In this document: in pieces, positions 7,493-14,980 of the stretch
Position numbering within the stretch: position 1 is the first letter of the stretch
Layout of the letters: each line of letters begins with the position of its first letter
Assembly: GCA_904420505.1 (NCBI GenBank)
Contig: CAJFVS010000066.1
Span: 1-32,231, forward strand
Length of the DNA stretch: 32,231 nucleotides
Reading direction: 5' to 3'
Source of the DNA: Candidatus Alloruminococcus vanvlietii
Lineage (GTDB): Bacteria > Bacillota > Clostridia > Oscillospirales > Ruminococcaceae
Notes under the pieces: model-generated
The model's database searches: none
Told to the model about the DNA's origin: nothing
Seen by the model: only the letters and a program-made list of their open reading frames with translations
Position numbers and translations under genes: made by a program

Positions 7493-7566
7493 CAATCTAT
7501 CACACAAAAAACGGTTTTACACACAGGAATTTTCCTGGGTGCTTATGAGAAAAGTAGGTGTTAGAC

Positions 7567-8868
7567 TTGTTGTTTGAATCGTTGGGGATGGATTTCCAAA
7601 GCACAACCATTTTATCGCTGGCCGTTATGTTGCTGGTGGCCTTTTTGCTTACGCGCATCACCAAGCGCTGCAAGCTGCCCAATGTAACCGGATACATTTT
7701 GGCCGGCATTTGCATTGGGCCGTATGTACTCCGTTTGGTGCCGCAAAGCACCATCAACGGCATGGAGTTTGTAACCGATGTGGCGCTGGCGTTGATTGCG
7801 TTTGACGTAGGGCGTTACCTGCGCTTAAACACCTTAAAAAGCAACAGCAAACAGGTGCTGCTTATCACCTGTTTGGAGGCCTTGCTTGCCGCTGTGGTGG
7901 TAACATCGGTGATGTATTTTGTATTCCATTTAAGTTTGCCGTTTTCGCTTTTATTGGGGGCCATCGGTTCGGCTACTGCGCCGGCTTCCACCATTATGAC
8001 CATCCGCCAATACAAAGCCAAAGGCATTTTTGTAGATGTTTTGCTGCAGGTTGTGGCGCTGGACGACGTGGTGGCGTTGGTGGCCTTTAGCGTTTGCGCG
8101 GCTGTTTCGCAGGCGTTGGGGCAAAACGGCCATGTGGATACCCAAGTGGTGCTGCTGCCCATTTTGCTGAACCTTTTGGCGGTTGCATTGGGTTTGCTAG
8201 GCGGCTTTTTGCTTTCCAAAATCATCAATGAAAAGCGCACCAGCGACAACCGTTTGATTTTAACTGTTATGATGATTTTGCTTATCACAGGTTTTTGCTG
8301 TTGTTTTTCGGTATCTCCGCTGCTTTCCTGTATGGCAATGGGGGCTGTGTATGCCAACTGTGCCAAAAACGATGCGCTGTTTACACAGGTGCGCGAGTTT
8401 AGCCCGCCAATCTTAACGCTGTTTTTCGTGCTTTCGGGCATGCGGCTGGATTTAAACGCTTTAAAAACCGTTGGGATTATCGGGGTTGCGTATTTCTTTG
8501 TGCGCATTATCGGCAAGTATGCGGGCGCCGCATTGGGCTGCAAGCTGGGGCGCGCCCCCAAAGAGCTTACCCGTTATCTTGGTTTGGCGCTTATCCCACA
8601 GGCGGGGGTCTCTATCGGATTGGCCATTTTGGCACAGCGTATGCTGCCGGATGCAATGGGCAGCATGCTTTCGGCCATCATCCTTTCCTCCTCGGTTTTG
8701 TACGAGATGATTGGCCCGGCATGCGCCAAAATTGCCTTGCATTTGTCCGGGGCGATTCCCGAAGAAATGCGGGGGAAAAAGCCGGACTTTGTGGATGAAG
8801 AAATCGAAGAAGCCCCGCAGCCGGAAGCTGCGCCGCCGCAACTGGCCAAGGTAAGCGCCACAAAATAA
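7567..8868 (+). CDS. Cation/proton antiporter, CPA2 (Kef/NapA-like) family
   Basis: An integral membrane protein of about 433 residues with 12 or so hydrophobic segments, placed in the Na+/H+ or K+/H+ exchanger superfamily. Family signs are LPNVTGYILAGICIGPYVL near residue 40, the ALIAFDVGRYL segment, GAIGSATAPASTIMTIRQYKAKG, and VVALDDVVALVAFSVC with the paired acidic residues expected in the transport core. The C-terminal tail is short and charged, with no RCK/TrkA-N nucleotide-binding domain, unlike KefB/KefC. The start is uncertain. TTG at 7567 has AGGTG 6 nt upstream; a GTG at 7558 would add three residues. It is divergent from lysR, which probably controls it. The transported ion cannot be told from sequence. 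Confidence 0.9.
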   Translation: MLFESLGMDFQSTTILSLAVMLLVAFLLTRITKRCKLPNVTGYILAGICIGPYVLRLVPQSTINGMEFVTDVALALIAFDVGRYLRLNTLKSNSKQVLLITCLEALLAAVVVTSVMYFVFHLSLPFSLLLGAIGSATAPASTIMTIRQYKAKGIFVDVLLQVVALDDVVALVAFSVCAAVSQALGQNGHVDTQVVLLPILLNLLAVALGLLGGFLLSKIINEKRTSDNRLILTVMMILLITGFCCCFSVSPLLSCMAMGAVYANCAKNDALFTQVREFSPPILTLFFVLSGMRLDLNALKTVGIIGVAYFFVRIIGKYAGAALGCKLGRAPKELTRYLGLALIPQAGVSIGLAILAQRMLPDAMGSMLSAIILSSSVLYEMIGPACAKIALHLSGAIPEEMRGKKPDFVDEEIEEAPQPEAAPPQLAKVSATK

Positions 8869-8895
8869 AAAGGGAAGCGTATCGCTTCCCTTTTT
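8867..8895. terminator. Bidirectional terminator after the antiporter gene
   Basis: A 13-bp stem AAAAAGGGAAGCG/CGCTTCCCTTTTT (8867-8879 with 8883-8895) with a 3-nt loop. It overlaps the stop codon and has A and T runs on both flanks. Confidence 0.92.
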
Positions 8896-8897
8896 GC

Positions 8898-9248
8898 TTT
8901 ATATTCATTTTTTAAGCGGCCCATTTGCCGCCAAAGATGCATGTACAAATCCATTTTCCCGCACAGCCAAACACCCACGCGTGTTTTTGCCGCCAATGCC
9001 CAAGGGGTGAATTGTGTTTTTTGGCTTGCGGCCAATGTTGCCAACGGTTTTTGGCGCATTTGGCATAAGGCCAAATGGAAAACCAAAACGGCGATGCCAT
9101 AAAATCTTTTGCAAAGGCGTGGCATAATATGCACAGCACGCAAAGCCAATAGCGGCAAACATCCCCCAAAAAAATTTTGCCCAAACGGCAAGCGCACAGG
9201 GCCAAAAACAACGTTTTTCCAGGCAGCCCGCCTGTGGGGAGCGGGGGG
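8898..9248. other. Gene-free spacer of about 350 bp
   Basis: This lies between two convergent genes. ORFs on the minus strand here have no ribosome binding site and encode Cys/Trp-rich, low-credibility proteins. The segment is rich in GCCAAA/TTTGGC and TTTGC/GCAAA words, like two other long spacers in the window. A weak hairpin CCCGC/GCGGG just below 9248 could end rluA-type transcription. Nothing else was recognised. Confidence 0.6.
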
Positions 9249-10169
9249 TTAAAATACCTGTTCCCCTTGCAAAATGGGTAAGCCGTGCTTTTGCAAAACG
9301 GTTTGCAAATCCTGCGCAAAGGGCGCATAAACGGCAAGGGGCGCGCGGGAAATGGGATGCAAAAAGGCTACTTTTGCGCAGTGCAGCCCCTGGCGTGAAA
9401 GCTCGTTTGTATTTCCTCCATACAAAGCATCGCCCAAAAGCGGATGGCCCAGGTGCGCAAAATGCACCCGGATTTGATGGGTTCGTCCGGTGCGCAGCAC
9501 ACAGCGGACCAGGCTTATTTGGCCATCGCTTGCCAGGGTTTGGTATTCGGTAACCGCCCTTTGCCCATCGGGGGAGGTTATGCGTTTTAGTTCAAAGGGG
9601 CGTTCGCGTTCAATGGGGATATCGATGGTGCCTGTTTGCGGGGAAAGCACCCCTTGCACCAAAGCGAAATATTCCTTTTGAATGCAGCCTTTTAAACGGG
9701 CGGCGGCAATTTGGTGTTTGGCAACCACTACCGCCCCGGAAGTATCTTTGTCCAGCCGGTTGAGTGCGCGCAGCGGGGAAACGGTTTGCCCCCTTTTTGC
9801 GCAATGGGCTGCCCAGACATTGGCCAAAGTATCGTTTATATGCATGCCGGATGGGTGGCAGGGCATTTGGGCAGGTTTGTCAAACACCAGGATGTCGGCG
9901 TCTTCATACAAAATGGGCACGCTTTTTTCGCTTTGGCGCAAATGCGTTGCCTTGGGGGCGATGTACAGGCAAATTTGGTCGCCCGTGCGCACCCGGTCGA
10001 TGCTGCGCGCATGCACGCCGTTTTTTCGAATATCGTTTGGCGATTGTTTAAGCTTAATAAGCGCCCGGCGGGAAATGCCGTTGGCCAGCAAAAATTTTTC
10101 CACCGTGGTTTGGTCAAACGCTTTTTCCACCGTAAAAAGCAATGTGCGCCCATCCAAGGTTTTACACAT
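9249..10169 (-). CDS. RluA-family 23S rRNA/tRNA pseudouridine synthase
   Basis: Isomerises specific uridines to pseudouridine in RNA. The 306 residues start with an S4-like N-terminal region (VEKFLLANGISRRALIKLKQ) and continue into the catalytic domain: ILVFDKPAQMPCHPS (motif I), RALNRLDKDTSGAVVVAKH (motif II with the catalytic Asp of RLDKDTSG), EYFALVQG, and LRTGRTHQIRVHFAHLGHPLLGD (motif III, quoted in part: GRTHQIRVHFAHLGHPLLGD). The residue before RLD is Asn instead of the more common His. The ATG overlaps the end of nrdG by 8 bp (ATGTGTAA), suggesting translational coupling. Target position in RNA cannot be assigned. Confidence 0.94.
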   Translation of the reverse strand: MCKTLDGRTLLFTVEKAFDQTTVEKFLLANGISRRALIKLKQSPNDIRKNGVHARSIDRVRTGDQICLYIAPKATHLRQSEKSVPILYEDADILVFDKPAQMPCHPSGMHINDTLANVWAAHCAKRGQTVSPLRALNRLDKDTSGAVVVAKHQIAAARLKGCIQKEYFALVQGVLSPQTGTIDIPIERERPFELKRITSPDGQRAVTEYQTLASDGQISLVRCVLRTGRTHQIRVHFAHLGHPLLGDALYGGNTNELSRQGLHCAKVAFLHPISRAPLAVYAPFAQDLQTVLQKHGLPILQGEQVF

Positions 10170-10662
10170 CCGCCAGCACCACTTGGCCCGCTTTGCGGGT
10201 TTTTTCCATATCGATAATCCGCTGGTTGGAGCTGCCGCGAAAACGCAGGGTTAAATCGCGCTTTTGTATCTCAAACCGCCCGTCAATAAGCAAATCGGTG
10301 TTATCCAAAAGCTGGCCGATTGCCGGGCGCTGTTGCTGCATATCCAGCAGTTCTTCGTAGGTATAGCCGGTGTAAACCACCACGTTTTTGCCCACATCCT
10401 TTACCTTTTTTACAAGCTCTACCAGTTCTTCGGCCTGCAAAATCGGGTCCCCGCCGGATAGCGTAATGCCCTGCAAAAGCGGGTTTTTTTGAAATTCCGC
10501 AAAGATTTTGTCCACCGAGCAGGGGTATCCCCCCTCCAAAGGATGGCTTTGCGGGTTGTGGCAGCCCGGGCAGTGGTGCAGGCACCCCTGTGTAAACACC
10601 ACAAAACGGATACCGGGGCCGTCTACAATAGATTCGCGGATAACCCCGCAGATTTGTACCAT
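10162..10662 (-). CDS. nrdG: Anaerobic ribonucleoside-triphosphate reductase activating protein
   Basis: A radical SAM enzyme that installs the glycyl radical on NrdD. The 166 residues contain the family Cys motif CLHHCPGC (CX3CX2C, ligating the [4Fe-4S] cluster) after FVVFTQG, the ITLSGGDPILQ glycine-rich SAM-binding motif, and VVVYTGYTYEEL. Length is typical for NrdG. The ATG at 10662 has TAGGAGGA 8 nt upstream; the ORF extends further but has no site. Unlike in many bacteria it is not directly joined to nrdD. A strong terminator and about 350 bp separate it from the nrdD unit upstream. It overlaps the next gene (pseudouridine synthase) by 8 bp. Confidence 0.96.
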   Translation of the reverse strand: MVQICGVIRESIVDGPGIRFVVFTQGCLHHCPGCHNPQSHPLEGGYPCSVDKIFAEFQKNPLLQGITLSGGDPILQAEELVELVKKVKDVGKNVVVYTGYTYEELLDMQQQRPAIGQLLDNTDLLIDGRFEIQKRDLTLRFRGSSNQRIIDMEKTRKAGQVVLADV

Positions 10663-11009
10663 ATCGATTCCTCCTAATCCTGCCTGCCCTTTGGGCAAGC
10701 GGCCCAAACGCCAACCCAAAAACAAGTGCAGGCCGGTTTATAAAAGCAAAATGGCGCTGAAAACAAAGGCCCTTTTTTGTGGCAAACAGCTGTTGAAAGG
10801 CCCACAAAATAGGGGCCGGCCGGCAAACCATCTGCCCGCCGGGGAATTTTTACCGCCGCTTTAGCTTTTTAGCGCCCGTTTTTTGCGCGGCGCCTGTGCG
10901 CCCAAAACTATGTACGCGGGCTGGCAGCAAGTGCATATGCAGGCGCAAAGCAAAAACAAGCGCGTTTTGATAGCAAAAAACATGCCTATATACCAAACAT
11001 TTTAACATA
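10663..11009. other. Spacer of about 350 bp upstream of nrdG
   Basis: Lies between the nrdD-unit terminator and nrdG on the minus strand, so it should hold the nrdG promoter. No convincing TTGACA/TATAAT pair was seen; TGGTATAT near 10990 is the closest -10-like element. A 40-codon Cys-rich minus-strand ORF (10861-10983) has no ribosome binding site and was not called. A small hairpin (TGCCC/GGGCA) lies near 10685. The composition is rich in GGCCGG and GCAAA words. Confidence 0.55.
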
Positions 11010-11047
11010 AACCAAACCCGCCTAAGATGGGTTAGGCGGGTTTGGTT
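11010..11047 (-). terminator. Intrinsic terminator of the nrdD unit
   Basis: A 16-bp perfect stem (11010-11025 with 11032-11047) with a 6-nt loop, followed on the minus strand by TTATGTT. It lies 21 bp after the small glycyl-radical gene. Confidence 0.93.
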
Positions 11048-11067
11048 GGTTTACCAAAAGCAAGGCG

Positions 11068-11232
11068 TTACAGTTTTTCCAGACCGGTTTGCACCGAATG
11101 CTTCACCCTGTCGCGTTCTTCGGCGCGTTTGCCGTTGTTAAAGCGGTCTAGCGTGCCAACCAAATAGCCGGTAATGCGGCGGATTCTTTCAAACTTTACG
11201 CCTTCGCCAATCATTTTTTCCTGTGTACCCAT
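11068..11232 (-). CDS. Stand-alone glycyl-radical domain of class III ribonucleotide reductase
   Basis: A 54-residue protein (56 if the first of two ATGs, at 11238, is used). Its core, FERIRRITGYLVGTLD followed by RFNNGKRAEERDRVKH, is the glycyl-radical C-terminus normally fused to NrdD; the radical Gly is the one in RITGYL. The preceding GEGV also resembles the residues before this motif in fused NrdD proteins. GGAGG lies 8 nt before the second ATG, so it is translated on its own. It begins 13 bp after the nrdD stop codon, in a different frame. The large NrdD lacks a radical motif, so this small protein must supply it in trans. Comparable logic is known for GrcA/YfiD, the spare radical domain of pyruvate formate-lyase. 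Confidence 0.88.
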   Translation of the reverse strand: MGTQEKMIGEGVKFERIRRITGYLVGTLDRFNNGKRAEERDRVKHSVQTGLEKL

Positions 11233-11245
11233 TTTCATGTCCTCC

Positions 11246-13579
11246 TTATTCCGACAAATCCACCGTGTTGGTGTTCATCTGCCGGTCGTGTTCTTCGTTG
11301 ATATCCCCGCAATAGCCGCAGGTTTCGGTGTTGCCGGTGTATACGCCCAGCTTTTTCAGCAGCTCTTCGCTTACCGCTTCGCCGTCGCGCCGGCCGCAGC
11401 GGGGGCAAACCTCGTCGATGATGCCGGTGTAGCCGCAAACCGGGTCGCGGTCAACCGGGTGGTTGATGGAACCATACCCAATGCCCGCTTCTTTCATGCA
11501 GCGCACCACCGCTTCAAAGGCGTCTAGGTTTTTCAGCGGGTCGCCGTCAAGCTCAATGTAGGAGATATGCCCGCCGTTTGTAAGCGCATGGTAAGGGGCT
11601 TCCAAACGGATTTTATCAAACGCGCTAATTTCGTAGTAAACCGGCACATGGAACGAATTGGTGTAATATTCGCGGTCGGTCACGCCGGGGATTACGCCGA
11701 ATTTTTGTTTATCAATGCGCACAAAGCGCCCGGATAAACCTTCTGCCGGGGTGGCGATGAGCGAATAGTTAAAGCCGGTTTTCTGGGTGGCTTCGTCCAT
11801 GCGCTTGCGCATAAAGCCGATGATGTCCAGCCCCAGGTTCTGCGCCTCCTGGCTTTCGCCGTGGTGCTTGCCGATTAAGGCTTTCAAGCATTCGGCCAGG
11901 CCAATAAAGCCAACGGTAAGGGTGCCGTGCTTGAGCACCTCGCCCACCTCGTCGTCGGGCTTTAATTTGTCCGAATCCAGCCAGATGCCCTGGCCCATCA
12001 AAAACGGGTAGTTGCGCACCTTTTTGGCCGCCTGGATTTTGTAGCGGTCCATCAATTGGGCGGTAACCAGCGAAAGCTTGCGGTCAAGCTCTTCAAAGAA
12101 AAAGTCCACATTGTGGTTGGCTTTTATGGCAATGCGGGGCAGGTTGATGGAGGTAAAGCTTAAATTCCCCCTGCCGCCTACCACCTCGCGGGTGGGGTCG
12201 TAATGGTTGGCCATCACCCTGGTGCGGCAGCCCATGTAAGCCACTTCGGTGTTCGGGTCGCCGGGCTTGTAGTATTGCAGGTTAAAGGGTGCGTCAATAA
12301 ACGAGAAGTTTGGGAACAGCCGTTTGGCCGAAACCTTACAGGCAAGCTTAAACAAATCGTAATTGGGCTCGCCGGGGTTGTAGTTGATGCCATCCTTTAC
12401 TTTGAAAATGTGGATGGGGAAGATAGGGGTTTCGCCGTTGCCCAGGCCCGCGTCGGTTGCCAGCAGCACGTTGCGGATCACCATGCGCCCTTCCGGGGAG
12501 GTATCCATCCCGTAGTTGATGGAGCTAAACGGGATTTGCGCGCCCGCACGCGAATGCATGGTGTTTAAGTTGTGCACCAGCGCTTCCATCGCCTGGTAGG
12601 TGGCGCGGTCGGTCTCCTTTGCCGAATAGGAACGGGAAAACACAATGGCTTTTTGGGTATTTTCCTGTCCAACTAATTCTGCCAGCTTGGGGGATAGCAA
12701 CTCGTCAAACGCGTTGGAGTTTGCCAAATCGGGCGAAATGCCGTTTTCGTTTTCCAGGGCGGTTACCATGGATTTGATGGTATCTTCTGCGTTTTCAACC
12801 CCTGCCAGAATATCGCAGGCTTTGGCCAGGTTTTTGATATACAGTTTGCGGAAAGTTTTTTTCACGCCCAGCGCCATGGCATAATCAAAGTTGGGGATGC
12901 TCTGTCCGCCGTGCTGGTCGTTTTGGTTGGACTGGATGGCGATGCAGGCCAATGCCGAATAGCTTTGGATATCGTTGGGTTCGCGCAAAAAGCCGTGCCC
13001 AGTGGAAAACCCGCCTTTAAACAGCTTGATAAGGTCAATTTGGCAGCAGGTGGTGGTTAAGGTTAAAAAGTCCAAATCGTGGATGTGGATATCGCCCTCT
13101 GCATGCGCGGCGGAATATTTGGGGTCTAACACAAACATCTGGTAAAACTGTTTGGCGCCTTCCGAGCCGTATTTGAGCATGGTGCCCATGGCGGTGTCGC
13201 CATCGATGTTGGCGTTTTCGCGCTTGATGTCGTTGTCCGAAGCATCTTTAAAGGTCAAATCTTCGTACACCTTCATCAAACGGGTGTTCATATCGCGCAC
13301 GCGGGTGCGTTCGGCACGGTAGAGAATATACTCTTTGGCGGTGCGTGCATGGCCGTTTTCAATGAGCGTACGCTCCACAGCATCTTGTATTTGCTCAACG
13401 GTGGGGTTTTGGATTTTCAAATCGTTTTCGATGTAGGCAATCACCTGTTCGGCAAGCGATTGCGCCATTTCCAAATCGTTGCCGCCCAACGCCTGTGCCG
13501 CTTTGAAAATCGCATTGGTGATTTTGGAGATGTCAAAATCCACCACGCGCCCATCGCGCTTTGTAATTTTCTCAATCAT
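11246..13579 (-). CDS. nrdD: Anaerobic (class III) ribonucleoside-triphosphate reductase, large part without radical domain
   Basis: Reduces ribonucleotides to deoxyribonucleotides under anoxia. The 777 residues start with an ATP-cone regulatory domain (about 1-95, KITKRDGRVVDFDISKI). The catalytic barrel follows (LTTTCCQIDL with active-site Cys, GHGFLREPND, AIQSNQNDQHGGQS, STEGRM-like SPEGRM, YMGCRTRV, GRGNLSFTSINLPRIA). Near the end is the Zn-type region VCGYTGIIDEVCPRCGRRDG. In typical NrdD proteins the glycyl-radical motif follows here; instead this one continues for about 40 residues with ETCGYCGDINEE and stops. The radical motif is in the next gene. The ATG at 13579 has TGGAGG 8 nt upstream. 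The promoter carries two NrdR-like boxes. Confidence 0.95.
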   Translation of the reverse strand: MIEKITKRDGRVVDFDISKITNAIFKAAQALGGNDLEMAQSLAEQVIAYIENDLKIQNPTVEQIQDAVERTLIENGHARTAKEYILYRAERTRVRDMNTRLMKVYEDLTFKDASDNDIKRENANIDGDTAMGTMLKYGSEGAKQFYQMFVLDPKYSAAHAEGDIHIHDLDFLTLTTTCCQIDLIKLFKGGFSTGHGFLREPNDIQSYSALACIAIQSNQNDQHGGQSIPNFDYAMALGVKKTFRKLYIKNLAKACDILAGVENAEDTIKSMVTALENENGISPDLANSNAFDELLSPKLAELVGQENTQKAIVFSRSYSAKETDRATYQAMEALVHNLNTMHSRAGAQIPFSSINYGMDTSPEGRMVIRNVLLATDAGLGNGETPIFPIHIFKVKDGINYNPGEPNYDLFKLACKVSAKRLFPNFSFIDAPFNLQYYKPGDPNTEVAYMGCRTRVMANHYDPTREVVGGRGNLSFTSINLPRIAIKANHNVDFFFEELDRKLSLVTAQLMDRYKIQAAKKVRNYPFLMGQGIWLDSDKLKPDDEVGEVLKHGTLTVGFIGLAECLKALIGKHHGESQEAQNLGLDIIGFMRKRMDEATQKTGFNYSLIATPAEGLSGRFVRIDKQKFGVIPGVTDREYYTNSFHVPVYYEISAFDKIRLEAPYHALTNGGHISYIELDGDPLKNLDAFEAVVRCMKEAGIGYGSINHPVDRDPVCGYTGIIDEVCPRCGRRDGEAVSEELLKKLGVYTGNTETCGYCGDINEEHDRQMNTNTVDLSE

Positions 13580-13606
13580 GCCGTTTATCCTCCAAATATG
13601 TAAAAT

Positions 13607-13622
13607 ACACTATAAATTGATG
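13607..13622. promoter_or_regulatory. NrdR-like box (proximal)
   Basis: ACACTATAAATTGATG matches the NrdR consensus ACACWATATATWGTGT at about 12 of 16 positions. It is the weaker box of a pair whose starts are 32 bp apart, the usual three-turn spacing of NrdR sites. Confidence 0.6.
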
Positions 13623-13638
13623 ATAGCTTTTATACAAT

Positions 13639-13654
13639 ACACTATATCTAGTAT
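13639..13654. promoter_or_regulatory. NrdR-like box (distal)
   Basis: ACACTATATCTAGTAT matches the NrdR consensus at about 14 of 16 positions. It lies just downstream of the expected transcription start of nrdD, where bound NrdR would block RNA polymerase. Confidence 0.75.
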
Positions 13655-13674
13655 CTTGCTTCAAGACAATTCTT

Positions 13675-13703
13675 ATTATAGAACACATGGGATATACTGT
13701 CAA
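13675..13703 (-). promoter_or_regulatory. Promoter of nrdD
   Basis: On the minus strand, a perfect TTGACA (13698-13703), a 17-bp spacer and a perfect TATAAT (13675-13680). Such a fully consensus promoter fits a gene held down by a repressor. Confidence 0.9.
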
Positions 13704-13888
13704 TGAATATAAGCCATATTTTGCAACAAAAAAGAAACAGAATTTTGGTAGCTTTTTTATTTAAGTATACAAAGTTGGTATATTATTTTTCAAAGTTTAC
13801 CAATTTCGGCAAAAACAGCAGAAAAAGCGGTTATCTTGCCCCACTATATCTTGTGGTTGGCTGTATGGCTTACCCGCCGTATAAAAAG

Positions 13889-13928
13889 CCAAAAAACAGC
13901 CCCTACGGGTTTTACCGTAAGGGCTGTT
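13889..13928 (-). terminator. Intrinsic terminator of the metG-tatD-membrane protein operon
   Basis: Stem 13895-13908 with 13915-13928 (AACAGCCC.TACGG type, one wobble/mismatch), 6-nt loop, then a run of T on the minus strand. It lies 16 bp after the small membrane-protein stop codon. Confidence 0.9.
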
Positions 13929-13944
13929 ATCGGTTGCAAAAGGG

Positions 13945-14169
13945 TTATTCTTTGGGGGATTGGTCCGCTCGGTGGGACACAGTGCGAAAGTGCTTGGCAA
14001 TTTTAAACACATACAGCACATAAAAAAACGAGAACACAACAATAAGCGCCACATACACCCAAGGGGAAAACTGAAGCTGCATGCCTGCAAAAATAATAAG
14101 GAACAAAACGATAACGGGTAGAACAATAAGGCTTACAAACGCTAAAAGAAAGGAACGAACGTTTTTCAT
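13945..14169 (-). CDS. Small two-helix membrane protein, unknown function
   Basis: A 74-residue protein that was not recognised. It has two hydrophobic segments, about residues 6-28 (SFLLAFVSLIVLPVIVLFLI) and 36-55 (VYVALIVVFSFFYVLYVF), with a short connecting loop. The basic-polar tail ends in HRADQSPKE. The start at 14169 is preferred over 14175 because AGAGGTG is 8 nt upstream of it. It lies 27 bp after tatD on the same strand and is followed by a terminator, so it is probably the last gene of the metG-tatD operon. No function can be inferred from this context. Confidence 0.75.
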   Translation of the reverse strand: MKNVRSFLLAFVSLIVLPVIVLFLIIFAGMQLQFSPWVYVALIVVFSFFYVLYVFKIAKHFRTVSHRADQSPKE

Positions 14170-14196
14170 AAACATAACACCTCTTTATGGTTAGGC

Positions 14197-14979
14197 CTAT
14201 TGGCCCAAAATACGAAAAACCTTTTTGGCGTTTTGGCAGGTAATATCCACCAACTGTTGGGGCAAAACGCCTTTTATCTGGCAAAGTTTTTCCACAATAT
14301 AAGGCAGATAGGTCGAATCGTTGCGTTTGCCGCGCATAGGGGTTGGCGCCATATACGGGCAGTCGGTTTCAATGAGCATGCGCTCGGGCGGCACAGCCGC
14401 GGCGGCCTCCAGCACTTTTTTGGCATTTGGGAAGGTGACAACCCCTGTAAAGCCGATAAAATAGCCCAAAGCCAGATATTCCTGCGCGGTTTGCGCGCTG
14501 CCCGAAAAACAGTGCACCACCCCTTTTACCCGGGGAAAGGCTTTTACAATGGCCAGCGTGTCGGCCGTGGCCTCACGCGAGTGGATGATGATGGGCATAT
14601 CAAGCTCCTGTGCCAATTGCATCTGCTCCTGGAACACGCGCCTTTGCACATCGCGGGGGGAAAAATCGTAATGGTAGTCCAGCCCGATTTCCCCAATCGC
14701 ATGCACGCGCTCGTCGCCTGCCATCTCTTTAAGCCGGCAGATATAAGCGCCCTGGCTGTCGCATTCGCCGGCGCTGTGGGGATGCACCCCGCAGGTGGCG
14801 TACACAAACGGATATTGGTGCGCAAGCGCAATGGCGGCTTTGGAAGACGCCAAGTCCGACGCAGCGTTCATCACAAGCGAAACCCCGTGCGCGTTTAAAG
14901 AGGATAACAGCGCGTCGCGGTCGGGGTCAAAGCGCCCGTCATCGTAATGGGCGTGGGAGTCAAAAATTCCGTTTAGCAT
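14197..14979 (-). CDS. tatD: TatD-family metal-dependent hydrolase (deoxyribonuclease)
   Basis: A 260-residue TIM-barrel hydrolase of the TatD/YcfH family, with Mg2+-dependent 3'-5' DNase activity known for E. coli TatD. Metal-binding motifs are present in order: FDSHAHYDD (HxH), HAIGEIGLDYHYD (Glu), IIHSREATADTL (His), VVHCFSGSAQTA (His) and LIETDCPYMAPTPMRGKRN (Asp). The ATG at 14979 lies one base after the metG stop codon and has no clear Shine-Dalgarno sequence of its own, so translation is probably coupled to metG. The longer ORF start at 15012 would overlap metG and add residues foreign to the family. metG-tatD adjacency is common in Firmicutes. Confidence 0.96.
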   Translation of the reverse strand: MLNGIFDSHAHYDDGRFDPDRDALLSSLNAHGVSLVMNAASDLASSKAAIALAHQYPFVYATCGVHPHSAGECDSQGAYICRLKEMAGDERVHAIGEIGLDYHYDFSPRDVQRRVFQEQMQLAQELDMPIIIHSREATADTLAIVKAFPRVKGVVHCFSGSAQTAQEYLALGYFIGFTGVVTFPNAKKVLEAAAAVPPERMLIETDCPYMAPTPMRGKRNDSTYLPYIVEKLCQIKGVLPQQLVDITCQNAKKVFRILGQ

Positions 14980-14980
14980 A

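Noticed and set aside
10861-10983. A 40-codon Cys-rich minus-strand ORF in the spacer before nrdG
   Set aside because: No Shine-Dalgarno sequence, low-complexity composition and no family resemblance. It was mentioned only in the spacer entry.
11236-11280. Programmed frameshift joining NrdD and the radical domain
   Set aside because: A +1 shift would be needed and no slippery site was seen. A well-placed GGAGG and ATG give a simple explanation by separate initiation. It remains testable by proteomics.
13683-13695. ACACATGGGATAT shared between the nrdD promoter and 25126-25138
   Set aside because: A single 13-base match is expected several times by chance in 32 kb, and it falls in the spacer of a standard promoter on one side only.
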